This document shows positions 1 to 9,662 of a DNA stretch of 64,000 nucleotides, one piece after another (position 1 is the first letter of the stretch; the number at the start of each line of letters is the position of its first letter). Under the pieces are notes generated by a model. The model had not been told where the DNA came from and did no database searches. It saw only the letters and a list, made by a program, of their open reading frames with translations. The position numbers were made by a program, and so were the translations under genes. Location of the stretch: NCBI RefSeq assembly GCF_017487345.1, contig NZ_CP062006.1, positions 434,001 through 498,000 of the forward strand, given 5' to 3'. Source of the stretch: Brevundimonas pondensis (lineage in GTDB: Bacteria > Pseudomonadota > Alphaproteobacteria > Caulobacterales > Caulobacteraceae).

Positions 1-660
1 GCTGACATGACGCCGCGTCCTTTGCCGAAGGTCCCCTTGGCGGCGGTCACGCCGCAACCCGTCGCTCCGTCGGTCGCACGATCCGCCATGCCCGCGCCCG
101 AGCCGGAGGCGCCCCGGATCCAGACCGCCCGGGCTCAGGAGGCGCAGGTTTCAGCGCCAGTCGCAGTGCGCGCGGCGAAGCGGTCGGGCGTCAATCGCAT
201 GCCTCTCTATGTCGCGGCAGCAGCGGTCGTGGTGATCGGCGCGCCCGTGGTCACCTGGTTGATCACGCGCTCGAACAGCGCACCGGCCCCTGCCGCCCGG
301 TCGCTGGCGCCTGAGAGCTTGACCGTTGCAGCGCCGCTGGCCGTTCCGGCCACCGCGCCCGCAGACCTTGCTCCGGTCGAGACCGCAACGGCCGCAGCCG
401 TCGGAGAGGCGACGACTACGCGGGCCCCGCCGGCCCGCGTCGCGCCGCCACGCGCTGTTCCCGCCGCCGCCAGCGCCGCCACCGCGGCGGCCAACGCCGC
501 GCCGCCGGCTGTCGTGGCGTCGGTCGAGCCTCCGCCCGTAGTGGTGATCGCCCCGGCGCCCGAACCGGTCGAGCCTTCCGCGCCTGCGCCGACCGCAGCG
601 CGCCCCTCGCAAAGCGATCCCGACGCCCCGGTCGTCACCAAGCCGCAGTCGCTGGACTGA
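1..660 (+). CDS. Ala/Pro-rich single-pass membrane protein, probably partial
   Basis: The reading frame is open from the first base, with an in-frame ATG at position 7, so the gene may begin upstream of the window. Counting from that ATG the protein has 217 residues: an Ala/Pro-rich N-terminal stretch, one predicted transmembrane helix at about residues 67-86, then a long low-complexity Ala/Pro/Val tail. This is the shape of a cytoplasmic N-terminus tethered to a proline-rich periplasmic stalk. No catalytic motif or family domain is recognisable. The call as coding rests on length, codon-like composition and the membrane segment; function is unknown. Confidence 0.5.
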   Translation, partial: ADMTPRPLPKVPLAAVTPQPVAPSVARSAMPAPEPEAPRIQTARAQEAQVSAPVAVRAAKRSGVNRMPLYVAAAAVVVIGAPVVTWLITRSNSAPAPAARSLAPESLTVAAPLAVPATAPADLAPVETATAAAVGEATTTRAPPARVAPPRAVPAAASAATAAANAAPPAVVASVEPPPVVVIAPAPEPVEPSAPAPTAARPSQSDPDAPVVTKPQSLD

Positions 661-682
661 TCTTGTCCACGAGGAGGGCGCG

Positions 683-1060
683 TCACCGCAAGGTCAGGTA
701 GCCGCGTTCGACCATGCGGCGCAGGGCTTCGTAGGCTTCGGCCAGTTCCTCATAGGCGGTGCGGGCGGCGGTCAGGCGGGCGGTCTGGTCCACCGTGACG
801 GCCGAACCGGATTCCGAAAGGCGCAGGGCTTCGGCGGCCCAGCGGGCGCGAGCGTTGGCGGTCAGGACGGCCAGCTTCTGGAACGTCCCTGTGTCCACCC
901 GCGACAGGGTCTGGCCGAGAACCTCGCGGTTCGAGACGAAGGCGGCGTAGTCTATCTGCTCCAACTGGCCGCGCAGGCGGCGCTGCTCCTGCGGGTCCAG
1001 ATCCTGCGGCTCGAAATGGTCGCGCTGGCGGCGGTAGCTCTGGGTCAGCACGGTCGACAT
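683..1060 (-). CDS. conserved hypothetical protein, 125 residues
   Basis: A soluble, charged, probably all-helical protein with no signal peptide or membrane segment. The middle (about residues 60-115) is rich in Ala, Glu, Leu and Arg and looks like two long helices. It is convergent with the preceding membrane-protein gene, whose stop is about 20 bases away. A GTGGAG-like ribosome binding site lies a few bases upstream of the ATG. I do not recognise the family; it is treated as coding because of its length and the absence of a better frame. Confidence 0.55.
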   Translation of the reverse strand: MSTVLTQSYRRQRDHFEPQDLDPQEQRRLRGQLEQIDYAAFVSNREVLGQTLSRVDTGTFQKLAVLTANARARWAAEALRLSESGSAVTVDQTARLTAARTAYEELAEAYEALRRMVERGYLTLR

Positions 1061-1118
1061 CGGCGGCGCTCCACTGGGCGGTCCACGCGGACTGCGGCCT
1101 GAGGCTGCGCCGCTTCGG

Positions 1119-1891
1119 TTAACGGGTCGTTTGCGAGGCGCCGCCCGAGACGCCTGTCGGGGCCAGCTTCAGACGCTCGCGGTCGGGAGCGCCCATGCCG
1201 CGCGGGCAGCGCATGGGCTGATAGGCCTTGGAGTAGCAGAGCCGCGCCTCGCGGAACCAGCCGTCGGTCGTGGCGATGAAGACGCCCTCGCGCGGCAGGC
1301 CGGGGTTGGCGGCGACGAAGGCGTCGCGGATGGCGCCGGCGGTCAGGCGCCCGGCCGGGATGGCCTCCAGATCCGGCTTGTTCAGGCCGTTCCACATCCG
1401 CGCGGCCTGTTCGAAATAGGCCTCGGGGCTGTCCCAGCCGCAGGTGCCGTGGGCCGCCCATTCGTGCTGTTGCAGCGAGGGCGAGGGGGTCATGCAGAAG
1501 TGCTTCTTCACCGTGGCGATCGGGATGGCCGGGCCGGGGGCGGCGCAGTAGCGCGGGTGCCTGTTGTCGGCGCCATTGGGCCACAGGCCGTGCAGGGTCA
1601 GGCCGAACCGGTTGTCGGCGCACTGATAGCGTTCGTCCGGGTAGTCCTTGCCCGAGCGGCAGGCCTGGGGCGACCAACTGACGGCCAGCATGTTGAAGGC
1701 GACCGGTACGTCGGCGGCCACCTCGTCGGCGGGCGGGGTATAGGGGCGGGCGGGGGCAGGTCGGCGGGCACGGCGCAGACGGCGCTGGCGGCGGCGGCCG
1801 TCTGGCTGGCCGGGCGCCGGGGCAGGGCCTCGCACGCGGCCAGCAGCAGCGGCAGCGCCAGCAGGGCGGCGGGCAGGTTCGAGGTCCGCAT
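1119..1891 (-). pseudogene. ribonuclease T2 family lipoprotein-like nuclease, frameshifted
   Basis: Both signature blocks of RNase T2 enzymes are present: CAS I as LTLHGLWPNG and CAS II as HEWAAHGTCG, each supplying a catalytic His. Such enzymes cut single-stranded RNA outside the cytoplasm through a 2',3'-cyclic intermediate. The N-terminus, starting at the ATG at 1891, is a lipoprotein-type signal peptide ending LLLAAC. The reading frame breaks once near 1750-1765 in a run of G/C: the signal peptide is in one frame and the catalytic domain in another. One missing base would restore about 257 residues, so a sequencing slip or a recent mutation are both possible. Confidence 0.75.
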
Positions 1892-2015
1892 CGGGGGCGC
1901 TCCGCAGGCGAGAAGGACAGGGCTCGCCGTAAACCCTTCGTGAGCGACGGCCAAGACGGAACCCGCGCGCGTCTCCGCTCATTGAAAAAGCGTGAGCATA
2001 AGAGGAACGAGGTCC

Positions 2016-2291
2016 ATGCCCGATCAAGCCGCCTTCGAAGCCGCCCTGGAAGAGGCGATCGCCCTGTTCGAGCAGGGGGAGGCGATGAACCAAGCCCGGT
2101 TCGACGAGCTTCTGGCCGAGTTGGAGGCGCGGCGCCCCTCCCTCGCCGCCGTGCCCGAGGACGATCCGCGCGCCGTCCGGGCCAGGGAGCTGCAGGAGCG
2201 GGCCGACGACCTGGAACACCGCGCCGCCCAGGGCCACGGCCAGATGGACGAGGTCAACACCCTGTTCTCGCCCCTGATGGGCAAGCGCTAG
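2016..2291 (+). CDS. small hypothetical acidic protein
   Basis: A 91-residue acidic protein with two predicted helices (about residues 3-50 and 55-80), rich in Glu and Ala. The ATG at 2016 is chosen over the GTG at 1992 because an AGAGGA ribosome binding site sits nine bases upstream of it. There is no signal peptide, Cys pair or known motif. It is divergent from the RNase T2 gene. Function unknown. Confidence 0.55.
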   Translation: MPDQAAFEAALEEAIALFEQGEAMNQARFDELLAELEARRPSLAAVPEDDPRAVRARELQERADDLEHRAAQGHGQMDEVNTLFSPLMGKR

Positions 2292-2350
2292 GCCGCAGAG
2301 CACGGCGGTCGCGAGAAGGGCGAAGGGGGGCTGGCGGTTGCGATCAGCAA

Positions 2351-2362
2351 CACCATATGGTG
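2351..2362. promoter_or_regulatory. perfect 12-bp palindrome upstream of the FrnE-type gene
   Basis: CACCATATGGTG is perfectly self-complementary and lies 29-40 bases before the start codon of the DsbA-family gene, where an operator for a dimeric regulator would be expected. No regulator gene is adjacent. The site is seen directly; its function is inference. Confidence 0.35.
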
Positions 2363-2390
2363 CGGATAACAAACGCCAGGAACCGCCCCC

Positions 2391-3065
2391 ATGACCGACG
2401 CCCCCGCCCCGCTGAAGACCCTTAAGATCGACTTCGTTTCGGACGTGGTCTGCCCCTGGTGCGCCGTGGGGCTGGGCGGGCTGACGACGGCGCTGGAGAC
2501 GCTGAAGGGCGAGGGGATCGCCGCCGACATCGCCTTCCAGCCGTTCGAGCTGAACCCGCAGATGGCGCCCGAGGGCGAGAACATCGTCGAGCACATCGGC
2601 GCCAAGTATGGCTCGACCCCCGAACAGTCGGCCCAGAACCGCGAGATGATCCGCGCCCGCGCCGCCGAGGTCGGCTTTGACATGCGCATGGGGCCGGACA
2701 GCCGCATCTGGAACACCTTCGACGCCCACCGCCTGCTGCACTGGGCCCATGAGACGGCGCCCGAGAAGCAGGAGGCCCTGAAGCGCGCCCTGTTCACCGC
2801 CCACTTCACCGACAACCGCAACATCACCGACGCCCGCGTCCTGACCGAGGCCGCCGAGGCCGCCGGACTGGACCGCGCCGAGGCGGGCGAGGTCCTGGCC
2901 TCGGGCCGCTATGCGACCGAGGTGCGCGGCGCCGAGGACCTGTGGCGGGCGCGGGGCATCACCTCGGTCCCGGCCGTAGTGCTCGAGGGCAAGTACCTGA
3001 TCAGCGGCGGCCAGCCGGCGGCGGCGTTCGAGCAGGCGCTGAGACAGATCGCGGCGGAGAACTAA
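2391..3065 (+). CDS. FrnE-type DsbA-family thiol oxidoreductase
   Basis: A 224-residue thioredoxin-fold protein of the DsbA/FrnE branch (2-hydroxychromene-2-carboxylate isomerase-like). The redox motif CPWC is at residues 21-24 right after the first strand. The helical insertion follows (about 60-160), and the cis-Pro region GITSVPAVV comes late, before the family's C-terminal ISGGQP block. There is no signal peptide, so unlike periplasmic DsbA it should act in the cytoplasm on disulfides or a small organic substrate. A CAGGA ribosome binding site precedes the ATG. The gene stands alone and is followed within a few bases by a palindromic repeat. Confidence 0.85.
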   Translation: MTDAPAPLKTLKIDFVSDVVCPWCAVGLGGLTTALETLKGEGIAADIAFQPFELNPQMAPEGENIVEHIGAKYGSTPEQSAQNREMIRARAAEVGFDMRMGPDSRIWNTFDAHRLLHWAHETAPEKQEALKRALFTAHFTDNRNITDARVLTEAAEAAGLDRAEAGEVLASGRYATEVRGAEDLWRARGITSVPAVVLEGKYLISGGQPAAAFEQALRQIAAEN

Positions 3066-3068
3066 AAC

Positions 3069-3235
3069 CCTTCTCCCCTTGCGGGAGAAGGTGGGCGCCG
3101 AAGGCGCTCGGATGAGGGGTGTAAGCGCCCTGCTTTCCGAATGCGCCTCGCAGCCAAAGGGGACAAACGTCAAAGGTCGCGCCCACACCCCTCATCCGGC
3201 CCTTACGGGCCACCTTCTCCCTCAAGGGGAGAAGG
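3069..3235. repeat. palindromic interspersed repeat, family I
   Basis: An element of about 167 bp whose ends are inverted copies of CCTTCTCCCCTT / AAGGGGAGAAGG, with an inner pair GGATGAGGGGTG / CACCCCTCATCC. The same architecture returns at 19794-19941 and in diverged or partial form at 17871-18001, 20873-20903, 23161-23362 and 28389-28547. The right end overlaps the 3' end of the next gene on the minus strand and supplies its stop codon. Confidence 0.85.
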
Positions 3236-4009
3236 ATCGGGGGGCGGGTGCGCCTCCTCACCCGGAAAAACAGAGTCCAATTCGTCTGAATCGTCTGAAA
3301 TCCGGCCCTCGGGGTCGAGGCGGGCCTTGAGGGCGGCGATGCGGGTTTCGATGGCGATGCGGCCGGCGTGGTCGTCGGGGGACAGGCGGGCGGCGTCGCG
3401 GGCGACCTCGGCGACGGCTTTCAGGTCGGCGTTCAGCGTGGCGGCGGGATCGGGTTCGGGTTCCGGCGTGAGTGCGGCCAGAAGGGCGGGGTCCGTCAAG
3501 GCCCGCCAGGTGCGCAGCCAGGAGGCGGCCTCGGCGGCGCGGCCGCGTTGCACGGCGCGGTTCAGCCGCATCAGGGCCTGGGCCGCCATCCGGGTCAGGT
3601 CGGGCGGGGCGGCGTCGGGGGCCTCGTCCTGCGGATCGGGCCAGATGTCCGGGGTGTCGCTGCGGCGCCAGCCCTCGCGCGCGGCGCGGGACCGCAGGGT
3701 CCCCAGCTTCAGGTCATAGCGGGCGCAGACGGCCTCGGCCGCGTCTCCGTCCAGATAGTCGCGCCGCGCCGCCGCCCAGATCGCCTCGGAGCGGACGCGA
3801 TAGCCATCCCGCGCCTCCGGCTCCTCGCAATAGTGGCCGCGCCCGGCGCCGTCAGGGTCGGACGCATTGGCGTGCATTGCTGAATTGGCGGCGGTCGAGG
3901 GGCGGATGTGGTCGGGGATGTAGGTGGTGTCGCCGAACTCGTCCTGCTCCCACCGCCCCGAGGCGACGATCCGGGGCTCGCCCTCGTGCCAGTATGCCGC
4001 GTCGTCCAT
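3203..4009 (-). CDS. hypothetical protein with HTH-like segment and repeat-derived C-terminus
   Basis: A 268-residue protein. Residues of about 85-120 (YLDGDAAEAVCARYDLKLG, then GTLRSRAAREGW) resemble the N-terminal DNA-binding helix-turn-helix of phage terminase small subunits and related hypotheticals. The rest is Ala/Asp/Arg-rich and helical. The last dozen residues, ending [10 protein letters not shown], are translated from the outer arm of the family I repeat, whose TAA is used as stop. The ancestral C-terminus was therefore probably different. No partner gene is adjacent. Function unknown; DNA binding is inferred only from the HTH-like segment. Confidence 0.55.
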   Translation of the reverse strand: MDDAAYWHEGEPRIVASGRWEQDEFGDTTYIPDHIRPSTAANSAMHANASDPDGAGRGHYCEEPEARDGYRVRSEAIWAAARRDYLDGDAAEAVCARYDLKLGTLRSRAAREGWRRSDTPDIWPDPQDEAPDAAPPDLTRMAAQALMRLNRAVQRGRAAEAASWLRTWRALTDPALLAALTPEPEPDPAATLNADLKAVAEVARDAARLSPDDHAGRIAIETRIAALKARLDPEGRISDDSDELDSVFPGEEAHPPPDPSPLEGEGGP

Positions 4010-4082
4010 CTCGCCTCCTCCTGCCTGCGGGAAGGAGGTTGGAGGACGGATGCGTCAGGATCGGACGGGGGGCTTATCTTCC

Positions 4083-4231
4083 GTCATCCTCCAACGAGCG
4101 GAGCGAGATCGGGGGATCCAGCGGCGCCGAAGGCGATCTTTACAGCAAGCGCGGCGCGTGGAGTTTTCGCCCTACGGGCGCCGCAGGGTCCCCCGGTCTG
4201 CGCCGCGAAGACGCGGCTTGCCGGAGGATGA
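4083..4231. repeat. palindromic interspersed repeat, family II
   Basis: About 150 bp bounded by inverted CGTCATCCTCC / GGAGGATGACG ends, with inner GGGGGATCC / GGGTCCCCC-like stretches. The same ends appear at 18639-18750, and a half copy (TGTCATCCCGC, GGGACCCAG) appears near 57786-57835. It lies at the left boundary of the AT-richer 4.25-6.05 kb island. Confidence 0.75.
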
Positions 4232-4249
4232 CGACGAAGGGGTGCGCCA

Positions 4250-4321
4250 CCGCAGGAAGCCGTTGATGAAGGTGATCTTTGCGGCGCCGCTCGGCCCGGC
4301 GAGGAGGACGAGGGTGGGCAT
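4250..4321 (-). pseudogene. decayed fragment of a P-loop (zeta-toxin/kinase-like) gene
   Basis: Starting at an ATG at 4321, the minus strand reads MPTLVLLAGPSGAAKITF and then INGFLR before running into the family II repeat. This is the beginning of a P-loop NTPase of the zeta-toxin/small kinase kind, which normally reads GPNGAGKTT or GPSGAGKST. Here the Walker A Gly and Thr are replaced by Ala and Ile, and the rest of the gene is missing. It is best read as a relic whose body was lost, perhaps when the repeat or the neighbouring island arrived. Confidence 0.5.
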
Positions 4322-4399
4322 AGTTGCAAAGGGCATTGCAGCAACGCCTTGATTGTAGCGCGAGCATGGCGCTACCACGGCTAGTAAGGGGGATGAAGT

Positions 4400-6046
4400 A
4401 TGACACAGATTGAGCGCTGGAAAACCGATGGCAATCAGCGGCGGGTTGAGCGGATCAGCCAGTCGACCATTGAAATTGTTGCCACCGACATTCCCGCTGC
4501 GTTCGAAGATATTCGGGCGAGCCTGATCGAGTGGTTGTCGCGCAAGGCAGGGGCAAAACTTCCAGAGGCGATCCTTGACGGTAGGACCGGCGATTTCAAC
4601 ACGATCGGATTTCAGCGCGTCGAGACCGCAGCCTTGACCGATCCATCGTATTGGGCTGCTAGGCAAGATGACCAAGACCGGGATTTCCCGCGACGATCGT
4701 GGATAACCGAAGCAGCACTTTCCACAAACGAACGGGGCATTGTGCTTGGGCATAGGCTGCATTGCGTTACTTTGGGTGAGGCAGCGCCATTCAGTCGATC
4801 AATCCCTCGGTTTATGCGCGATGTTGCTCGCCGATTTGAAACCCGGCTGGATGGGCGGAAGATCGAACTAAAGGCAAAACGAGTTACGACCACTGAAGAC
4901 ATCGAGTGGCTGTTTTCGCTACTGACGTCCTCTGCAAGGCGACACCCTGTGATCGGGGTCGCACAGTCCTACCGACCGAATGACACCGCAAATGACGGTT
5001 ATTTGGTGGATGCTGACGCGCTCGCGGCTGCTGTGTTCGGGACGGCTCACGTCTGCATGATTGGGCGTGAAGCTTCTGAGGAACTGACAAGTATCTTGGG
5101 TGAGCTCTCCGTTCTTAATGGCGGGGTTCGCAGTTGGAGACACTCGCTTAGCCTTGAAGACACGCGTTTTAGCCACCCCCTCTCAACCGCCAAGATGATT
5201 GATGATTGGGCTCAAGGGGGCGGAGCAAAACGCTTTGAACGGGAGGTTATTGATTGGTGCCTGCGCTACTCTGCAGGGCGCCGGGACGCGGACAAGGCCG
5301 TTCCCCCCTTTTCCGAGGTCCGCCACATATCGGCTCAGCGCGAGCGGCAAGCGGCAAAAGCGGAAGGCCGTACCGATCAAGAACTGCTCGAACTGGCCCT
5401 CAATGAGAACGAGCGTCTCGCCAAAGAAATGGAAATAGCTAGGGAAGAGCACTTACAAATGCTTGATCTGGCTGAAGAAGATGTTCAGCGAATTCACGGT
5501 GAACGTGACGATGCTCTTTCGGAACAAAATAGGCTCTTAGCGCGCCTGAAACATATTGAAGCCGCGCTGGCCTCACAACGAACGGCTTCTCCCGAAAAAT
5601 TCCCTGAGGATCTGTCAGAGTTGAAGGAGTGGGCTAACGACAATCTCGGCGATTCCGTGGTCCTGCTACCTCGAGCACTAAACGCGGCGAAAAAATCGCC
5701 GTTCGAGGATGTTGAATACGTATTCCAAGTGCTGATTGGCATCCGTGATGGCTACGCACCGATGCGAAGAAGTGGGGATGTTGAACTGAAAAATGCCTGG
5801 GATGATAGGATGCGTGAGTTGGGCCTCACGCTAACTCCGTCTTTCGCAGGAGCCGGTGCAGGAGAGTTCGGCGACGAGTATAGGACGATGTGGTCAGGCA
5901 GAAACCGTGAGTTCGACATGCACTTCAAGGGGTGCAGCAGTCGCGATCCCCGCTATGGCTTTCGCTGCTACTTCTTCTGGGATGACGAGAAAAAGTGCGT
6001 CGTCATAGGCGCAATTCCGGGACATTTAACAACGCGAGCCTCCTAG
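4400..6046 (+). CDS. orphan 548-residue coiled-coil protein of unknown function (AT-richer island)
   Basis: Base composition and codon use are clearly more AT-rich than all neighbours, so recent transfer is likely. Residues 1-300 form a mixed alpha/beta region containing PVIGVAQSYRP and AVFGTAHVCMIG. I have an impression of a similar pattern preceding effector domains in bacterial defence-island proteins, but cannot verify it. About 310-400 is a heptad-rich coiled coil (ENERLAKEMEIAREEH and following). The C-terminal 100 residues form a compact domain ending GFRCYFFWDDEKK and VVIGAIPGHLTTR. No signal peptide or membrane helix is present. No partner genes follow: the downstream neighbour is thiC on the opposite strand. 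No specific function can be assigned; a role in defence or on a mobile element is inference from composition and context only. Confidence 0.7.
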   Translation: MTQIERWKTDGNQRRVERISQSTIEIVATDIPAAFEDIRASLIEWLSRKAGAKLPEAILDGRTGDFNTIGFQRVETAALTDPSYWAARQDDQDRDFPRRSWITEAALSTNERGIVLGHRLHCVTLGEAAPFSRSIPRFMRDVARRFETRLDGRKIELKAKRVTTTEDIEWLFSLLTSSARRHPVIGVAQSYRPNDTANDGYLVDADALAAAVFGTAHVCMIGREASEELTSILGELSVLNGGVRSWRHSLSLEDTRFSHPLSTAKMIDDWAQGGGAKRFEREVIDWCLRYSAGRRDADKAVPPFSEVRHISAQRERQAAKAEGRTDQELLELALNENERLAKEMEIAREEHLQMLDLAEEDVQRIHGERDDALSEQNRLLARLKHIEAALASQRTASPEKFPEDLSELKEWANDNLGDSVVLLPRALNAAKKSPFEDVEYVFQVLIGIRDGYAPMRRSGDVELKNAWDDRMRELGLTLTPSFAGAGAGEFGDEYRTMWSGRNREFDMHFKGCSSRDPRYGFRCYFFWDDEKKCVVIGAIPGHLTTRAS

Positions 6047-6055
6047 CGGCCATCC

Positions 6056-8053
<1,998 letters not shown>

Positions 8054-8140
8054 TCATCCCTTCGCCGGCATGACCCGGATCAGGTTCGACGGGTCAGAGG
8101 AGAAACCTCTATCTCAGCCGCTCGCTTGCGACCCCCCGGA
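8054..8140 (-). promoter_or_regulatory. TPP riboswitch (THI element) controlling thiC
   Basis: On the minus strand, about 80 bases before the thiC ATG, the conserved THI-box pieces occur in order: a G-rich P1 start, GCTGAGAT, then CGAACCTGATCCGGGT and GCCGGCGAAGGGA. These are the TPP-binding pyrimidine and pyrophosphate sensor helices. The position directly 5' of thiC fits the usual translational or transcriptional repression by TPP. The P1 closing stem can be drawn, but the expression platform is not obvious. Confidence 0.93.
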
Positions 8141-8204
8141 GAACGGCGCGACCCTAGCCCGTTTCGGGGGTAGGTCAAGCGAGGCGGGCGTGGCAGGAAG
8201 GGGA

Positions 8205-8657
8205 ATGATCCTTTCCCGCACCTATCGCCCCGAAGACATGGCCGGGTGTCTGGCCCTGTTCGACAGCAATACGCCGCGCTTCTTCGACGTCAGCGAACGC
8301 GAGGGGTTCGTCGGGTTTCTGGAGGATCAGGCGCTGCGCTGGCCCTATCAGGTGATCGAGCGCGACGGGCGTATCGTCGGCTGCGGCGGTCATGCGGTCG
8401 AGGCGGACGGGGTCAGCGTCACCCTGTGCTGGGGGATGGTGGACAACAGCCTGCACGGGCAGGGCCTGGGGCGGGTGCTGACCGAGGCGCGGATCGCGGC
8501 GGCGCGAGCGACGCCGGGGGTCGGGCGGGTGAAGCTGAACACCAGCCAGCATACGCAGGGCTTCTATGCGCGGTTCGGCTTCGAGACCGAGGCGGTCACG
8601 CCCGACGGCTATGCGCCCGGCATTGATCGCTGGGACATGGTGCTGACGCTGGGTTGA
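8205..8657 (+). CDS. GNAT family N-acetyltransferase
   Basis: A 150-residue single-domain acetyltransferase. The acetyl-CoA binding signature (motif A) appears as SLHGQGLGRVLTEAR at about residues 83-97, matching R/Q-x-x-G-x-G/A. Motif B follows as GFYARFGFE at about 122-130. The N-terminal strand-helix pair (TYRPEDMAGCLALF) is typical of GNAT enzymes. The substrate cannot be predicted. The ATG at 8205 is preceded by GGAAGGGG. It is divergent from thiC, and the start lies just beyond the riboswitch. Confidence 0.85.
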   Translation: MILSRTYRPEDMAGCLALFDSNTPRFFDVSEREGFVGFLEDQALRWPYQVIERDGRIVGCGGHAVEADGVSVTLCWGMVDNSLHGQGLGRVLTEARIAAARATPGVGRVKLNTSQHTQGFYARFGFETEAVTPDGYAPGIDRWDMVLTLG

Positions 8658-8670
8658 GAGGAAATAGGGG

Positions 8671-8715
8671 GGCGGTCCGGCTTCTCAGTCGGGGGGGCGT
8701 TAAGGCCGGACCGCC
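8671..8715. terminator. strong hairpin, possible terminator after the GNAT gene
   Basis: GGCGGTCCGGC (8671-8681) and GCCGGACCGCC (8705-8715) form a perfect 11-bp stem with a 23-base loop, starting 13 bases after the acetyltransferase stop. A weaker inverted pair, ACATCGG/CCGATGT, follows directly. There is no T-run, so it may be a Rho-assisted or structural element rather than a classical terminator. Confidence 0.45.
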
Positions 8716-8899
8716 ACAGACGACATCGGGGTTGGGGGGCGTCCGATGTGTCCGATGCAATAACAACGGACCTGAAACTTGGTTCCGCAAGAATTCGCGT
8801 CTTAAGCATGATTGTTGAACGCGGGTCGGCGAGGCTGTGGTTTCCTTCGTCCGCGAACGGTTGAAAGATGTATTTCCGAGCAAGACAGAGGCGCGCGGC

Positions 8900-9559
8900 A
8901 TGAAGACTTTGGGCGTTCTGGGCGGCATGGGGCCGGCGGCGACGGTGGCCTTTCTGGCGCGGGTGCAGGCTCTGACCCCGGCCAAGGGGGACGAGGACCA
9001 TGTGCGGGTGGTCATGGACATGAACCCCCAGGTCCCGAACCGGCACACGCAGCCCGAGGCGGCGGGGCGGACCTTGGGCGAGATGGCGCTGCGGCTGAAG
9101 GCGGCGGGCGCCGAGGTCCTGGCCATGCCATGCAACACCGCCCACGCCCATGCGGCGGCGATCCGGGCGGCGGGGCTGCCGTTTGTCGACATGGTGGCGG
9201 AGACCGCAAAGGCTGCGGCGGCAGGGGGAGCGCAGCGGATCGGGGTGCTGGCGACGCCGGGCGGCGAGGCTCTGTACGAGGCGGCGCTGGACGCCGAGGG
9301 CGTGGAGATGGTGGGGCTGTCCGAGGCTGACCGGGCGCGCTTTATGGCCGTGGTGTTCGGGGTCAAGGCGGGCGACACGGGGCCGGAGCAGAGGACGGCC
9401 ATGCGCGAGCTGGCGGCGGCTCTGGTGACGGCGGGGGCGCAGGGGATCATCGGCGGCTGCACCGAGGTGCCCTTGCTGCTGGACGCGGGCGACGTGGCGG
9501 TTCCGCTGACGGACTCGGCGGAGGTTCTGGCGCGGGTGTGCGTCGAGAGATGTTTGTAG
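8900..9559 (+). CDS. aspartate/glutamate racemase family protein
   Basis: A 219-residue enzyme of the Asp/Glu racemase superfamily. The two catalytic cysteines are present in their expected contexts: Cys78 in AMPCNTAHAH and Cys187 in GGCTEVPLL. The N-terminal MKTLGVLGGMGPAAT is the substrate-binding loop typical of aspartate racemases. It should interconvert L- and D-aspartate (or glutamate) without cofactor in the cytoplasm. The ATG at 8900 is used because it begins this conserved block; in-frame upstream codons encode nothing family-like. It stands alone after about 240 bases of non-coding DNA. Confidence 0.88.
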   Translation: MKTLGVLGGMGPAATVAFLARVQALTPAKGDEDHVRVVMDMNPQVPNRHTQPEAAGRTLGEMALRLKAAGAEVLAMPCNTAHAHAAAIRAAGLPFVDMVAETAKAAAAGGAQRIGVLATPGGEALYEAALDAEGVEMVGLSEADRARFMAVVFGVKAGDTGPEQRTAMRELAAALVTAGAQGIIGGCTEVPLLLDAGDVAVPLTDSAEVLARVCVERCL

Positions 9560-9596
9560 CTTCGATTTCTCCCCTTTAAGGTTGAAGGAGGAGCGC

Positions 9597-9662
9597 ATGA
9601 AGTCGGGTGATGGCGGCTTGTCAGGCCCGAATAGTCTGCGTGAGAGCGGGGGATGTTTATGA
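9597..9662 (+). CDS. 21-residue leader peptide translationally coupled to a small membrane protein
   Basis: A very strong ribosome binding site, AAGGAGGAG, is followed by ATG at 9597 and a 21-codon frame (MKSGDGGLSGPNSLRESGGCL). Its TGA overlaps the ATG at 9659 of the next small gene in an ATGA arrangement. The strong Shine-Dalgarno and the overlap argue for real translation, with coupling to the downstream gene. No residue pattern typical of an amino-acid attenuator is seen. Function unknown. Confidence 0.45.
   Translation: MKSGDGGLSGPNSLRESGGCL

Noticed and set aside
1119-3188. A single 689-codon minus-strand frame joining the RNase T2 domain to sequence opposite the FrnE-type gene
   Set aside because: Only the last part is RNase T2; the rest is the antisense of the 2016 and 2391 genes. 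The true N-terminus is the signal peptide at 1891 in another frame.
4172-4762. A 196-codon minus-strand frame containing the P-loop relic
   Set aside because: Its upstream two-thirds is antisense to the AT-rich island gene and its downstream end is repeat sequence; only the short P-loop start is gene-like.
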